Positions 1-9,835 of a stretch of 64,000 bases of DNA are shown in pieces. Position numbers and translations under genes: made by a program. The DNA lies in assembly GCF_016649425.1 (NCBI RefSeq), contig NZ_JADRCR010000005.1:62001-126000 (forward strand), written 5' to 3'. The notes beneath the pieces are model-generated. The model saw only the letters and a list, made by a program, of their open reading frames with translations. It made no database searches and had not been told where the DNA came from. This DNA is from Limnobaculum allomyrinae (lineage in GTDB: Bacteria; Pseudomonadota; Gammaproteobacteria; Enterobacterales; Enterobacteriaceae). Numbering within the stretch: position 1 is the stretch's first letter; each line of letters begins with the position of its first letter.

Positions 1-3000
1 GCTCAACGCTGACTAACCAGTCCAATATTAGTACCAACTTAAATAAAGCAACGGGTTTTATTAGTCAGAATCAGGGATTGCTGGTCAACAAGGGGACAAT
101 TGATTTCAGTCAGGGTACTGAAAATACCGGTATTAAGGTTTTGAACGGTAAATTTGAAAATTCTGCCAGTGAAATCAAAGTCAACGGTGTTGCGGTTTAT
201 GTTGAAGGGGAAGCATCAAAAGTCACCAGTACCGGCGGTAAGATTATCGCAACAGATGGTGAAGCGGCTATTAAGTTGGGTAGAGATGCCTCCCTTGATT
301 TAACCGGTAGTGGTGTGGGTATTGTTGAAGGTCGCGGCTCTGCTCATGGTGTTCTGTTGGATACCGGAGCAAAAGGGTTAAAAGTTGAAGGGGCGCGCAT
401 TGATGTTAATGCGACAGGTGCGACCGGACACGGCATAGAAAACAAAGCTGAAATTACCGGTATTCAGTTAAGTGATACCACTATCAACGTGGCTGACGGA
501 ATTGCGGTACGTACCAGTGCGACACTGGCACAAACAAACAGCGGCACAATCAATGTTGAAGGCGGTGGTATTGGTCTGGCGTTCCAAACGGCAGATGGCA
601 ACATTACTCAAAATAACCTGGATATGTCTGATTCTGCTGATTTGATAATTAATCTGGAAGGTACTGGTGGCACGGGTATTTTGGCTAATACTAAAGATGA
701 TGCAACGGTAAAAAGCGGCGCCAGTGTTAATGTCACTAAGGCCGATGGTGGCGCTGCGTTGGTTGTAAATAACTCAGCTAAAGAGGTTGTTCAAAGCGGT
801 AATCTGAATTCTTCCTCTACCACGGCGGCAGTGGTAAAAGCTGCAAAAGCCAAATCCTTTACCAATAAAGGCAAAATTATAGCCAACTCAGAAACCGCTG
901 AGGCTATGTCGTTTGATGGTGCCATTAATACGGTACTGGTCAACGATACTAACGCAAAAATTCAGGGCGTGGTTGCCCTGAACGGTGGTAATAACAATTT
1001 CACTAATAAAGGAGATATCAAAGGTACAGTTAGCGTCGCCGACGGTAATAACACTATGCTGTTTGATAATGGCAGCAACTTAACGGGTGAAGCGACTCTG
1101 GGGCAGGGTAATAACAATATTACTTTAAACGGTACCGCTCATGTCGATACCGTGACGGCCGGTAGTGGAACCAATACCTTTACGATAAAGGGAACGGGTG
1201 CAACTTATGATCTGCTGGATGCCGGTGATGGTAATAATGATTCACTGATATTTGATGCAGCGACCCATACTATTGATAAGGCTTCCCGGCTCCAGCGTTT
1301 CGAGCAGGTTAAGCTGAAAAATAAATCCCAAGTGATCCTTAATGAAGCGCTGGTACTTACCGATGATGGCACCGGTGCGGGTTCAGTTGATATTGAGAAA
1401 GATAGCAAGCTGGCTGTTCAGCCAACGGCTGCCGGAGACTTTACCTTCGATCCATTGCTAACCGGCAAAGGGATTCTGTTTGCCAAATTGGATGCTGATG
1501 ATTCAGCCTTTAGCCTCAGTAGCAATGTAGGTTCAGGCTTTGAGGGAACATTACAGCTGAGTACCAGTAGCTTTGATCTTTCAGGTAATAATACTAAAGG
1601 TATCACCAACGCGACGCTGAAATCTGATGCGGGTAATATCACAACAGTTGGTAAAGGTAAGCAGAATATTGGCGGCCTGACGTTAAACGGTGGCAAGCTG
1701 ATTTTTGGTTCCGTAATACCGGGTGATACTGTCGCTGAGAACTTCATTGAGACATCATCTGCCGGAACGCTGGATATTCGCGGTACTGGTACCGTTCAGG
1801 TAGAAATGCCAACGGAAGTGGTTAACGATATCCCTGTCGTGGATACCCGTAAAACGCTGTTGGAGCAGGATGATGAAACCGTTTTAGTGACATTGGTAGA
1901 TGCTAAAGGTGCTGTGCTGGGTACCGGTGGTCAAATTTCTCTGACTGATGAGAAGGGCGATGCTATCAGTAATGCACAAACTCTTGATATTACCCAGGGT
2001 AACGCAAGTACGGTAGTCGCCAAAGGTACTTACGATTATCAGATGATGAGTAGCTCTGACGGTATCAGCAGTAATGGTTTGTATGTTGGTTATGGTTTAA
2101 AAGAGCTGGATCTGCTGGGTATGGATACTGAGGCATTAGCTTTAGTCGCCAGAAAAGATGCTAAAGGTTTACAAACCGATCTGAAGGCAAAAGTGACCGG
2201 TAGCGGTGACTTAGCCATTGAAGCAGAAAGCCAAACGATCTCTCTGTCTAACGGTGGCAACAATTATACCGGTGAAACTTTGGTGCGTAGCGGAACATTG
2301 GCAATGGCTAATGATAACGTACTGGGCAAAACGGCTAACTTAGTGATAGAGAGTGGCGCAGCCGTTAATACAGGGGATTACAGCCAAACCGTAGGCGCTC
2401 TGAATACTACCGAGGGTGCCAAAGTTGAACTGACGGCAGATTCTGTATTAACCATTAGTAACACTCAGCGTGCGGCCAGCAAATCTAACGTTAACGGTAA
2501 TATGTTGAAGGCCTCAGCAAACGCTGATGGCGGAACAATAGACAATGATACTTTGTCCGGGTCAGGTAAATTAGCCATTGAATCCAGTGAAGTTGTGGTA
2601 AATGGCGCTAATAACGCCTTCACCGGAGATGTCAATTTATCAGGTCAGTCAGTGGTGACAATGAATGGCGCTCAGGGGCTGGGCAGTGAAGGTACTGTTC
2701 ACTTTGCGGCAGCAGACGATCGTCTGGATATTGATATCGCTCCGACTTCAGGCAGTGTTACAAATCTGAGTAAATCTCTGGAAGGTAATGGACAGGTTTC
2801 TTTGTTATCGGAAACTGACCTGATTGTTTCCGGCGATAACCAGAGTTTTGCCGGCGTGTTTAGCATTGAACCAGACGCATCTTTGAGAGCTTCAGAACAA
2901 AAGCATCTGGGCAGCTCAGTATTAAATAATGAAGGGAAAGTCTATTTAACCGCAGATAAAGAGTGGCTGCTGGAAAATGAGATTAACGGTACCGGCTCAT

Positions 3001-4613
3001 TGGTGAAACAGGGGGCAGATAAGCTGATTGTTAACCATAATCTGTCTTACAGCGGTGAAACGACGGTTGAATCGGGAACCATGATTATTGGTGACAGTGC
3101 AGAGGCTTCCGGTACTTTATCTGCCAGCGCTTTAGTGTTGGTTAACGATGGCGCAATCCTGAGTGGCCTGGGTAATATCGTTGGTGATGTTAATAACCTC
3201 GGTAGTATTGCTGCATTGAACAGTATCAGTGGGTATGAGTCTTCAGAGGCCAGTAACCTAAATGTCGGTTCACTGACTAACAGCGGAACCATTAATTTAG
3301 CCGGTGGCAAACTGGGTAACACTCTGACGGTCAATGGCGATTATACCGGTGGCGGTACACTGGTGATTAATACTGAATTGGGAGATGACAGCTCGGCTAC
3401 CGATAAACTGATAGTAACAGGCAATACCAGTGGTGATACCGGAGTAGTGGTTAATAACATCAAAGGCCGCGGCCAGCAAACGCTAAACGGCATTGAAGTG
3501 GTTAATGTCAGCGGTCAATCAGACGGTATCTTTACTCTCAAAAATCGTGCAGTAGCCGGTGCTTATGAGTACTACCTGCATCAAAATGGGATAGCGGATG
3601 AAAATGGTAACTGGTATCTGCGTTCAGAACTTCCCGCTCCGACACCAACACCTGTGCCAGAAAATAACGATCCGATTTATCGTCCGGAAGCCGGTAGCTA
3701 TATGGCTAACATGGCAGCAGCTCAATCCTTGTTTAATCTGCGTTTAGAAGACCGTGAAGGCCGTGCTGAAAACTCCAGCATGTGGTTACGTCAGGTTGGA
3801 GGACATACCCGTTTCCGTGATGGTTCAGGCCAGCTTCACAATCAAACTAATCGTTATGTAGTTCAGGGGGGTGGCGAAGTATTCGGTACTCAGTTTGCAG
3901 AGAACGATCGTTTTGGGGTTGGCATTATGGCTGGTTATGGTAATGCCAGTACTAATACAACCTCTAACCGTAGCGATTACTCATCTCGCGGTAAAGTTGA
4001 TGGCTATAACGCCGGTGTGTACGCAACCTGGTATCAGGATGCTAAGACGCTGAATGGTGTTTATGTTGATAGCTGGGTGAACTACAGCTGGCTGGATGCT
4101 GAAGTACATGGTGAACAACTAAACAGTGAAAGCTATGACATCAATGGAGCCAGCGCATCATTGGAAAGCGGTTATCGCTTGCCGATTTATCAGGGGCAAA
4201 ACGGTGATGTGTTTATCACGCCACAGGCTCAGGTGATCTGGAACGGTTTGAAAGCAGATGAACATACTGAACGTAATGGTACCCGCGTGAAGTCAAACGG
4301 CAGCGATAATCTTCAAACCCGTATGGGCCTGAAAATTTCCCGCGATGGTGCCAGTGATGGTGATAAGGGAACTGACAAATTGTTTACTGTCTATGCTGAA
4401 GCTAACTGGATTTATAACAGTAAGTTAGCTGGTGCATCTTTGGATTATGAAGATGTGAAGCAGGCTGGTAGTCGCAATATTGGTGAGCTAAAACTGGGTA
4501 CTGAAGGGCAGGTGAACAAAAATCTGAACCTGTGGACCAATGTGGCTCAGCAGTTAGGAGATACTGGTTACAGTGATACCTCCGTCAATATCGGTGTGAA
4601 ATACCGTTTCTAA
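1..4613 (+). CDS. Autotransporter adhesin, 5' end outside the window
   Basis: The reading frame is open from base 3, upstream of the first possible start (TTG at 78), so the signal peptide and N-terminus lie before the window. The visible passenger is Gly/Asn/Thr/Ser-rich and low in cysteine, with many short beta-helix-like repeats. Around 2260-3100 it shows passenger-associated transport repeats of the type NxYTGxTxVxSGTL. A Pro-rich linker (PAPTPTPVPE, near 3637-3665) is followed by the conserved helix-plus-barrel start (SMWLRQVGGHTRF near 3778) and a beta-barrel of about 280 residues ending in Phe (KYRF), the usual BAM recognition end. By family knowledge (type Va secretion) the barrel inserts in the outer membrane and exposes the passenger. 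Substrate or receptor cannot be told. A terminator follows directly. Confidence 0.93.
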   Translation, partial: STLTNQSNISTNLNKATGFISQNQGLLVNKGTIDFSQGTENTGIKVLNGKFENSASEIKVNGVAVYVEGEASKVTSTGGKIIATDGEAAIKLGRDASLDLTGSGVGIVEGRGSAHGVLLDTGAKGLKVEGARIDVNATGATGHGIENKAEITGIQLSDTTINVADGIAVRTSATLAQTNSGTINVEGGGIGLAFQTADGNITQNNLDMSDSADLIINLEGTGGTGILANTKDDATVKSGASVNVTKADGGAALVVNNSAKEVVQSGNLNSSSTTAAVVKAAKAKSFTNKGKIIANSETAEAMSFDGAINTVLVNDTNAKIQGVVALNGGNNNFTNKGDIKGTVSVADGNNTMLFDNGSNLTGEATLGQGNNNITLNGTAHVDTVTAGSGTNTFTIKGTGATYDLLDAGDGNNDSLIFDAATHTIDKASRLQRFEQVKLKNKSQVILNEALVLTDDGTGAGSVDIEKDSKLAVQPTAAGDFTFDPLLTGKGILFAKLDADDSAFSLSSNVGSGFEGTLQLSTSSFDLSGNNTKGITNATLKSDAGNITTVGKGKQNIGGLTLNGGKLIFGSVIPGDTVAENFIETSSAGTLDIRGTGTVQVEMPTEVVNDIPVVDTRKTLLEQDDETVLVTLVDAKGAVLGTGGQISLTDEKGDAISNAQTLDITQGNASTVVAKGTYDYQMMSSSDGISSNGLYVGYGLKELDLLGMDTEALALVARKDAKGLQTDLKAKVTGSGDLAIEAESQTISLSNGGNNYTGETLVRSGTLAMANDNVLGKTANLVIESGAAVNTGDYSQTVGALNTTEGAKVELTADSVLTISNTQRAASKSNVNGNMLKASANADGGTIDNDTLSGSGKLAIESSEVVVNGANNAFTGDVNLSGQSVVTMNGAQGLGSEGTVHFAAADDRLDIDIAPTSGSVTNLSKSLEGNGQVSLLSETDLIVSGDNQSFAGVFSIEPDASLRASEQKHLGSSVLNNEGKVYLTADKEWLLENEINGTGSLVKQGADKLIVNHNLSYSGETTVESGTMIIGDSAEASGTLSASALVLVNDGAILSGLGNIVGDVNNLGSIAALNSISGYESSEASNLNVGSLTNSGTINLAGGKLGNTLTVNGDYTGGGTLVINTELGDDSSATDKLIVTGNTSGDTGVVVNNIKGRGQQTLNGIEVVNVSGQSDGIFTLKNRAVAGAYEYYLHQNGIADENGNWYLRSELPAPTPTPVPENNDPIYRPEAGSYMANMAAAQSLFNLRLEDREGRAENSSMWLRQVGGHTRFRDGSGQLHNQTNRYVVQGGGEVFGTQFAENDRFGVGIMAGYGNASTNTTSNRSDYSSRGKVDGYNAGVYATWYQDAKTLNGVYVDSWVNYSWLDAEVHGEQLNSESYDINGASASLESGYRLPIYQGQNGDVFITPQAQVIWNGLKADEHTERNGTRVKSNGSDNLQTRMGLKISRDGASDGDKGTDKLFTVYAEANWIYNSKLAGASLDYEDVKQAGSRNIGELKLGTEGQVNKNLNLWTNVAQQLGDTGYSDTSVNIGVKYRF

Positions 4614-4634
4614 TTAAATATACGATGTTACAGG

Positions 4635-4667
4635 AAAAGCGTGTGGCAATTTGTTGCACGCTTTTTT
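4635..4667 (+). terminator. Rho-independent terminator after the autotransporter
   Basis: AAAAGCGTG (4635-4643) pairs with CACGCTTTT (4657-4665), and a T run completes it. It sits 22 bases after the autotransporter stop codon. Confidence 0.85.
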
Positions 4668-4699
4668 ATCGACCTTATTAAGGAGCTTTGGGAGGTCAA

Positions 4700-5011
4700 A
4701 TGCATAATCATCCACAAATATGTCTTTATTGCTGCGAGATGGATAGCGTACGGAAACACGGTCTGGCAGCCTCTGGTAGCCAGCGTTACTACTGTATGTC
4801 ATGTAAGAAAACATATCAGGTTAAATATATATATCAGGTTAAATATATATATCAGGCTAATGAAGCCAATATTCAACGGCAAATAACCGTGTTGTCAGAT
4901 GAAGGTAAATCCAATATAGAAATTAGCCGATTATTGGGTGTAAGCCTGAGAGTTGTTGACCGTCTAATCAATCAAATGGCATTGATGGACTCATTGAATT
5001 CTGAAGCATAA
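4700..5011 (+). CDS. Orphan IS1 InsA-like zinc-ribbon/HTH protein
   Basis: 103 residues from the ATG at 4700, which has GGAGG four bases upstream; a TTG at 4688 is less likely. The N-terminus has a zinc ribbon (CLYC ... CMSC) followed by SQRYYCMSCKKTYQ, closely matching the HQRYLCSHCRKTWQ region of IS1 InsA as I remember it. The C-terminal half (ISRLLGVSLRVVDRLI) matches the InsA helix-turn-helix. InsA alone is a DNA-binding repressor of IS1. No insB transposase frame and no IS1 end follows, so this looks like a domesticated InsA-type DNA-binding protein rather than a live IS. An 18-bp in-frame tandem repeat duplicates VKYIYQ between the two domains. It may regulate the adjacent autotransporter, which is inference from position only. 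Confidence 0.75.
   Translation: MHNHPQICLYCCEMDSVRKHGLAASGSQRYYCMSCKKTYQVKYIYQVKYIYQANEANIQRQITVLSDEGKSNIEISRLLGVSLRVVDRLINQMALMDSLNSEA
4815..4856 (+). repeat. 18-bp tandem repeat, 2.3 copies, inside the InsA-like gene
   Basis: The unit ATCAGGTTAAATATATAT occurs at 4815-4832 and 4833-4850, and its first six bases recur at 4851-4856. Because it is 18 bp it keeps the frame and adds six residues per copy. Confidence 0.9.
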
Positions 5012-5022
5012 AAAATATTGAT

Positions 5023-5055
5023 TATCGAACTACCTGAAAAATAGGTAGTTCGATA
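5023..5055. terminator. 13-bp perfect hairpin after the InsA-like gene
   Basis: TATCGAACTACCT (5023-5035) pairs perfectly with AGGTAGTTCGATA (5043-5055) across a seven-base loop. There is no clear T run, so it may be a weak terminator or a protein-binding palindrome. Confidence 0.5.
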
Positions 5056-5162
5056 TAGTCTGTAATTAACAATTTGTATAATTTTTTATTGTTTGTATAT
5101 CTTATCGGAGGTATAAAAGAGTCTGTTCTAATCTAATTTGCCTGATCCCCCGGAGGGTGCCG

Positions 5163-6299
5163 ATGAAAAAAGTTATACCCGAATATATCGACCATCGTAA
5201 TGGATTAAATTATCAAATAGATGAGCTGCGCTGGTGTTCAGAAAAGAAAGCGCCGTTGATGATGACAGCCTTACCCGGAATGACCCGCGATGAAATTGAT
5301 AGCCGTCATCGTTCACTCTGGCGTTATCAGGCGGCATTACCCGTCATTATCAAAAATCCAGTTTCTCTGGGAGAAGGCTGTACCCCACTGGTTGGTAAAC
5401 GCTGGAATAATGCTGATGTACTGTTCAAGTTAGAGTGGTTTAATCCAACCAGTAGTTTTAAAGATCGCGGTGCAGCGGTGATGGTTTCCTATCTGGCTCA
5501 ACTCGGTGTGAAAGAACTGATTGAAGACAGTTCTGGCAATGGTGGGGCAGCCATTGCAGCTTCTTGTGCCGCTGCCGGAATTAAAGCGCGCATATTGGCT
5601 CCGGAATCAACCTCTCCGGCTAAGTTATTACAGAGTCGTGCCTTTGGTGCTGAAGTTCAATTAGTGCCAGGTTCCCGTCAGGATACGGAAAATGAAGCAC
5701 TGCGACAGTCAGAATCTACGTTTTATGCCAGCCACAACTGGCATCCCTTCTTTCTGCAAGGAACTAAATCATTGGCCTATGAGCTATGGGAAGATTTAGG
5801 TTTTAAAGCGCCTGATAACATTATTATTCCTACCGGTGCCGGCAGTAACGTTTTAGGCTGTGATATTGGTTTTAGCGAGCTGTTAGCGGCTGGTCAAATT
5901 AACAAATTGCCTAAATTGCTGATTGCACAACCGGCAAACTGTGCGCCAATAGATGCTACTTTTCAGGCTGGAGCTACAGAGTTAGTACCAACAAAATATG
6001 CAGCAACCATTGCGGAAGGTACCGCTATTCGAAGTCCGGTACGACTGAAGGAGCTGTTAGATGCTATTCGCCGTTCTGGTGGCAATACCGCAGCAATAAC
6101 AGAAGAACAAATTACTCAGGCAGTGATAAAGCTAACATCAATGGGGCTTTATGCCGAACCAACCAGCGCAACGGCAGCGGCGGCTATTGATGAGTTTATG
6201 CGTCGTGGCGTTATCAAGCCCGGTGAAACGACGGTGGTGATTCTGACCGGTTCTGGCCTGAAGGCTTCTGGTGGCATGAGTGAGATTTTTGCCGGATAA
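5163..6299 (+). CDS. Threonine synthase-like PLP-dependent enzyme
   Basis: 378 residues from the ATG at 5163, with GGAGG six bases upstream; the GTG at 5157 overlaps that site and is rejected. Fold-type II PLP enzyme: the Schiff-base lysine lies in TSSFKDRG (near residue 99), followed by the phosphate-binding SSGNGGAA and, near the C-terminus, LTGSGLKA. This set is typical of threonine synthase and threonine synthase-like beta-eliminases/lyases. Substrate cannot be fixed. The next gene, 12 bases downstream, encodes a RidA-family deaminase. RidA proteins hydrolyse the reactive enamine/imine products of PLP dehydratases, so the pair suggests an ammonia-lyase-type reaction rather than threonine synthesis (inference). 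Confidence 0.85.
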   Translation: MKKVIPEYIDHRNGLNYQIDELRWCSEKKAPLMMTALPGMTRDEIDSRHRSLWRYQAALPVIIKNPVSLGEGCTPLVGKRWNNADVLFKLEWFNPTSSFKDRGAAVMVSYLAQLGVKELIEDSSGNGGAAIAASCAAAGIKARILAPESTSPAKLLQSRAFGAEVQLVPGSRQDTENEALRQSESTFYASHNWHPFFLQGTKSLAYELWEDLGFKAPDNIIIPTGAGSNVLGCDIGFSELLAAGQINKLPKLLIAQPANCAPIDATFQAGATELVPTKYAATIAEGTAIRSPVRLKELLDAIRRSGGNTAAITEEQITQAVIKLTSMGLYAEPTSATAAAAIDEFMRRGVIKPGETTVVILTGSGLKASGGMSEIFAG

Positions 6300-6311
6300 G
6301 GGGAGGTGAAT

Positions 6312-6713
6312 ATGAATATCTCTGATACAGAGAACAACATCGTGAATGTGAATAGCCCTGAATTATCGAAACCCGGTGGTCACTACTCTCACGCCTGTAT
6401 CTGCAATGGCATGGTCTATCTTTCAGGGCAATTACCGGTGGATGCACAGGGCCAGGCGCTGGCAGACCGACCATTTGAACAACAGGTAAAGCAAGTATTG
6501 TTTAATATTGAAGCCAGTCTGAAAGCCTCCGGAAGTAATAAAAGCAAACTGGTTCAGGTGCGTATTTTTATTGTTGATATGGAATTGTGGCCGGCGTTTA
6601 ATCGCCTGTATGCCGAATGGATTGGTGACCATCGTCCCGCCAGAATTGTTGCCGGTGTCTCTTGCCTGCATTTTGGTTCTGCCCTTGAAATTGAGGCTAT
6701 TGCACAGGCTTGA
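6312..6713 (+). CDS. RidA/YjgF/UK114-family enamine/imine deaminase
   Basis: 133 residues from the ATG at 6312, with GGAGG five bases upstream; a GTG at 6306 overlaps the ribosome binding site. The family core is clear: PGGHYSHAC near the N-terminus, VYLSGQLPVD, and the conserved Arg plus C-terminal EIEAIA that line the active site between subunits. Family members trim as homotrimers and release ammonia from 2-aminoacrylate or 2-aminocrotonate. The gene is the second of a two-gene operon with the preceding PLP enzyme and probably detoxifies its product. It is longer at the N-terminus than E. coli RidA by several residues, and is a paralogue rather than ridA itself. Confidence 0.85.
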   Translation: MNISDTENNIVNVNSPELSKPGGHYSHACICNGMVYLSGQLPVDAQGQALADRPFEQQVKQVLFNIEASLKASGSNKSKLVQVRIFIVDMELWPAFNRLYAEWIGDHRPARIVAGVSCLHFGSALEIEAIAQA

Positions 6714-6766
6714 ACCAGTTTAACTTCAAGAGATTCAGTTTATTACTAATCTGATGCTGAATCTCC

Positions 6767-6795
6767 TTGAAGTTCCCCCGCCATAAACGTACAAT
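6767..6795 (+). promoter_or_regulatory. Sigma-70-type promoter of the rpsF operon
   Basis: TTGAAG (6767-6772) and TACAAT (6790-6795) are separated by exactly 17 bases, upstream of the S6 leader. The -35 box lies inside the right arm of a long inverted repeat (6722-6774). Confidence 0.6.
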
Positions 6796-6810
6796 TCAGC
6801 GTCATTTTTT

Positions 6811-7297
<487 letters not shown>

Positions 7298-7303
7298 TTG
7301 CCG

Positions 7304-7856
<553 letters not shown>

Positions 7857-7892
7857 TCGGCAACGATCCACGAACTTAAAGAGGATACGGTA

Positions 7893-8345
7893 ATGCAAGT
7901 TATTCTGCTTGATAAAGTAGCTAACCTGGGCAGCCTGGGTGATCAAGTTAATGTTAAATCGGGCTATGCTCGTAACTATCTGGTACCGCAAGGTAAAGCG
8001 GTTCCGGCAACCAAGAAAAACGTTGAGTTTTTCGAAGCTCGTCGTGCTGAGTTAGAAGCCAAACTGGCTGAAACTCTGGCAGCTGCAGAAGCTCGTGCCG
8101 CTAAGATCACTGGTCTGGGCAGCGTGACTATCGCTTCTAAAGCGGGTGACGAAGGTAAACTGTTTGGTTCTATCGGTACTCGTGACATCGCTGATGCAGT
8201 AACTGCAGCTGGCGTTGAAGTGGCCAAGAGCGAAGTTCGTCTGCCAGAAGGCGTTTTACGCAATCTGGGTGAGTTCGAAGTTAGCTTCCAGGTTCACAGC
8301 GAAGTATTTGCTAAACTGAACGTTATCGTGGTTGCTGAAGACTAA
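7893..8345 (+). CDS. rplI: 50S ribosomal protein L9
   Basis: 150 residues beginning [19 protein letters not shown], with the N-terminal rRNA-binding domain (conserved [13 protein letters not shown]), the long connecting helix rich in Ala/Glu (residues about 45-75) and the C-terminal domain. L9 binds 23S rRNA near the L1 stalk and limits frameshifting. Last gene of the rpsF operon, followed by a strong terminator. Confidence 0.98.
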   Translation: MQVILLDKVANLGSLGDQVNVKSGYARNYLVPQGKAVPATKKNVEFFEARRAELEAKLAETLAAAEARAAKITGLGSVTIASKAGDEGKLFGSIGTRDIADAVTAAGVEVAKSEVRLPEGVLRNLGEFEVSFQVHSEVFAKLNVIVVAED

Positions 8346-8368
8346 TATTTAGTTTTCTTACCATGTTT

Positions 8369-8400
8369 AAAACGCCGGCTTATGCCGGCGTTTTGCTTTT
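8369..8400 (+). terminator. Terminator of the rpsF operon
   Basis: AAAACGCCGGC (8369-8379) pairs with GCCGGCGTTTT (8384-8394), four-base loop, then further T residues. Confidence 0.92.
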
Positions 8401-8504
8401 CAGCTTTCGGTGCGTTCTCTTTCTTTTTTGTTTCATTGGTGTGATATTAGCTTCGGGTTGTGCCTGGTGGTGGTAACACTGAGATTGAAATGGCGGAGGA
8501 TGTG

Positions 8505-8894
8505 ATGGTCAATATTCATCTGGCGAGGGTATATGAGATTAGCCCTCCCATTGCAGAAAACAGTTTTCTTATCGATCGTTTATGGCCCAGAGGGATCAGC
8601 AAAGCGCGCCTGTCTGGCGTTATCTGGCTAAAGGATGTTGCTCCAGGCACCGAATTACGTCAACGATTTCACGCAGATCCAACACGCTGGGATGATTTTT
8701 GTCGTGACTATCTGACAGAACTCAATCATGGACAGAGCTGGATACCGCTGTTGCAGCTACTACAACAGAATAGAAGTATTACATTGCTCTTTGGCAGTAA
8801 GGATATGGAGCATAATCAAGGGGTCGTGCTGCGAGACTTTTTGTTGCAACAGCTTAACGTTCCCGACGAAAACGTCCATCACTCTGGCGAGTAA
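8505..8894 (+). CDS. DUF488 family protein (YeaO-like)
   Basis: About 129 residues from the ATG at 8505 (GGAGGA four bases upstream); in-frame ATGs further up at 8490 have poorer spacing. The DUF488 signature is visible: VYEI, then FLIDRLWPRGISKARL, TELRQRFHADPTRWDDFCRDY and SITLLFGSKD. E. coli YeaO has the same layout. Biochemical function of this family is unknown to me. The 3' end overlaps the 3' end of the convergent ytfB gene by 41 bases. Confidence 0.85.
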   Translation: MVNIHLARVYEISPPIAENSFLIDRLWPRGISKARLSGVIWLKDVAPGTELRQRFHADPTRWDDFCRDYLTELNHGQSWIPLLQLLQQNRSITLLFGSKDMEHNQGVVLRDFLLQQLNVPDENVHHSGE

Positions 8895-9519
8895 ACAGGG
8901 CTGATTTATTGGCAGACAGCTCAACTTCCAGCGCCATCACTTGCTTATCCGGCGTTAGCTGAACCCGGATTTTTTGCCCAATCTTTAAGGCATTAACCGG
9001 TTTTCCAGGCCCTTCAACCTGAGCCAGCAAAAATGCATCACTAACGATAAAGTGATTCTCACGAAACAGCTGAGTCAGCGTATGTCCCTTCTGAATAGTA
9101 AACTCTTTCCACTCATGGTTAGCGGGTTGCTCAGGTATCGCAGGAGATTGAGGCGTCGGGATGGGGGCTGGCGTTTCGGTAGTTTGCTGACTGGAGGCCA
9201 GTGGTGGCGGTTGAATTGGTGTCGATGCATTTAAGGCCTGAGACGCCTCAGGCGGTGGCGCATTTGGCTGCGTAGTGCTTGCCTCCGGCACCGATAACTC
9301 AACAGGAGTATTGCTGCCAGTCGCGATTTCACCTTTATCACTGGGCCATAAGAAAGCACAAAGAATTAATAAAGTAGCGAGTATCACACCACGTCGATGG
9401 GCATACGGGAGAGGTTCCATCCAGTTGAAACTGTCAGGCAAGTGCCATAATTTAGATAATAGGATCTTGAGCGGATTGTTGCCGCCTTCCGATCGCTGTT
9501 TGACTTTATTTACCTGCAT
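8854..9519 (-). CDS. ytfB: Cell envelope opacity/division protein YtfB (OapA-like)
   Basis: 221 residues from the ATG at 9519; the GTG directly before it is an alternative. Layout: cytoplasmic N-terminus of about 45 residues containing LPDSFNWMEPLPYAHRRG, one membrane helix (VILATLLILCAFLW), a Pro/Ser/Thr-rich periplasmic spacer, then a LysM-like OapA domain (EFTIQKGHTLTQLFRENH ... LKIGQKIRV). E. coli YtfB has this architecture, localises at the division septum and binds glycans. The start has GAGGTG a few bases upstream. Its 3' end overlaps the convergent DUF488 gene. Confidence 0.88.
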   Translation of the reverse strand: MQVNKVKQRSEGGNNPLKILLSKLWHLPDSFNWMEPLPYAHRRGVILATLLILCAFLWPSDKGEIATGSNTPVELSVPEASTTQPNAPPPEASQALNASTPIQPPPLASSQQTTETPAPIPTPQSPAIPEQPANHEWKEFTIQKGHTLTQLFRENHFIVSDAFLLAQVEGPGKPVNALKIGQKIRVQLTPDKQVMALEVELSANKSALFTRQSDGRFRRER

Positions 9520-9835
9520 CACAACACCTCATCTGGAACTCCGTCAGACATAAACCGCCTGTCGGGTAGTTGTGTGATTTTAACCATAATAGACCGAATA
9601 AAATAGATTAGGTAAATAATATAAACAGATAGGCCTTATCTGTGGTGAGATTATTCATCGCTATTTATTCATCATGATTGATTTTTAGGGTTTTCTCCAT
9701 AAACAGGTTATGCGGTTTTTAATAAACAGTTGGTGGCTTTTAATGGCGTAGTGCTTCATACCCAGTATACTTTACGGTGCAATTGTTCCTTTCTTAGCAG
9801 TAATGCCTGCAAGCGCCATTTTAAGAATCTAAATA
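9520..9835. other. Intergenic region, no gene seen
   Basis: 316 bases between the divergent ytfB and MFS genes, AT-rich and with stops in all frames. It must hold both promoters. Around 9756-9785 there is an ATACCCAGTATACTT stretch that may be part of a dispersed intergenic repeat, but only one copy is present here. Confidence 0.4.

Noticed and set aside
1205-1747. Antisense ORFs within the autotransporter gene
   Set aside because: They are shadows of the repetitive Gly/Thr/Ser-rich coding strand, without start sites or recognisable domains.
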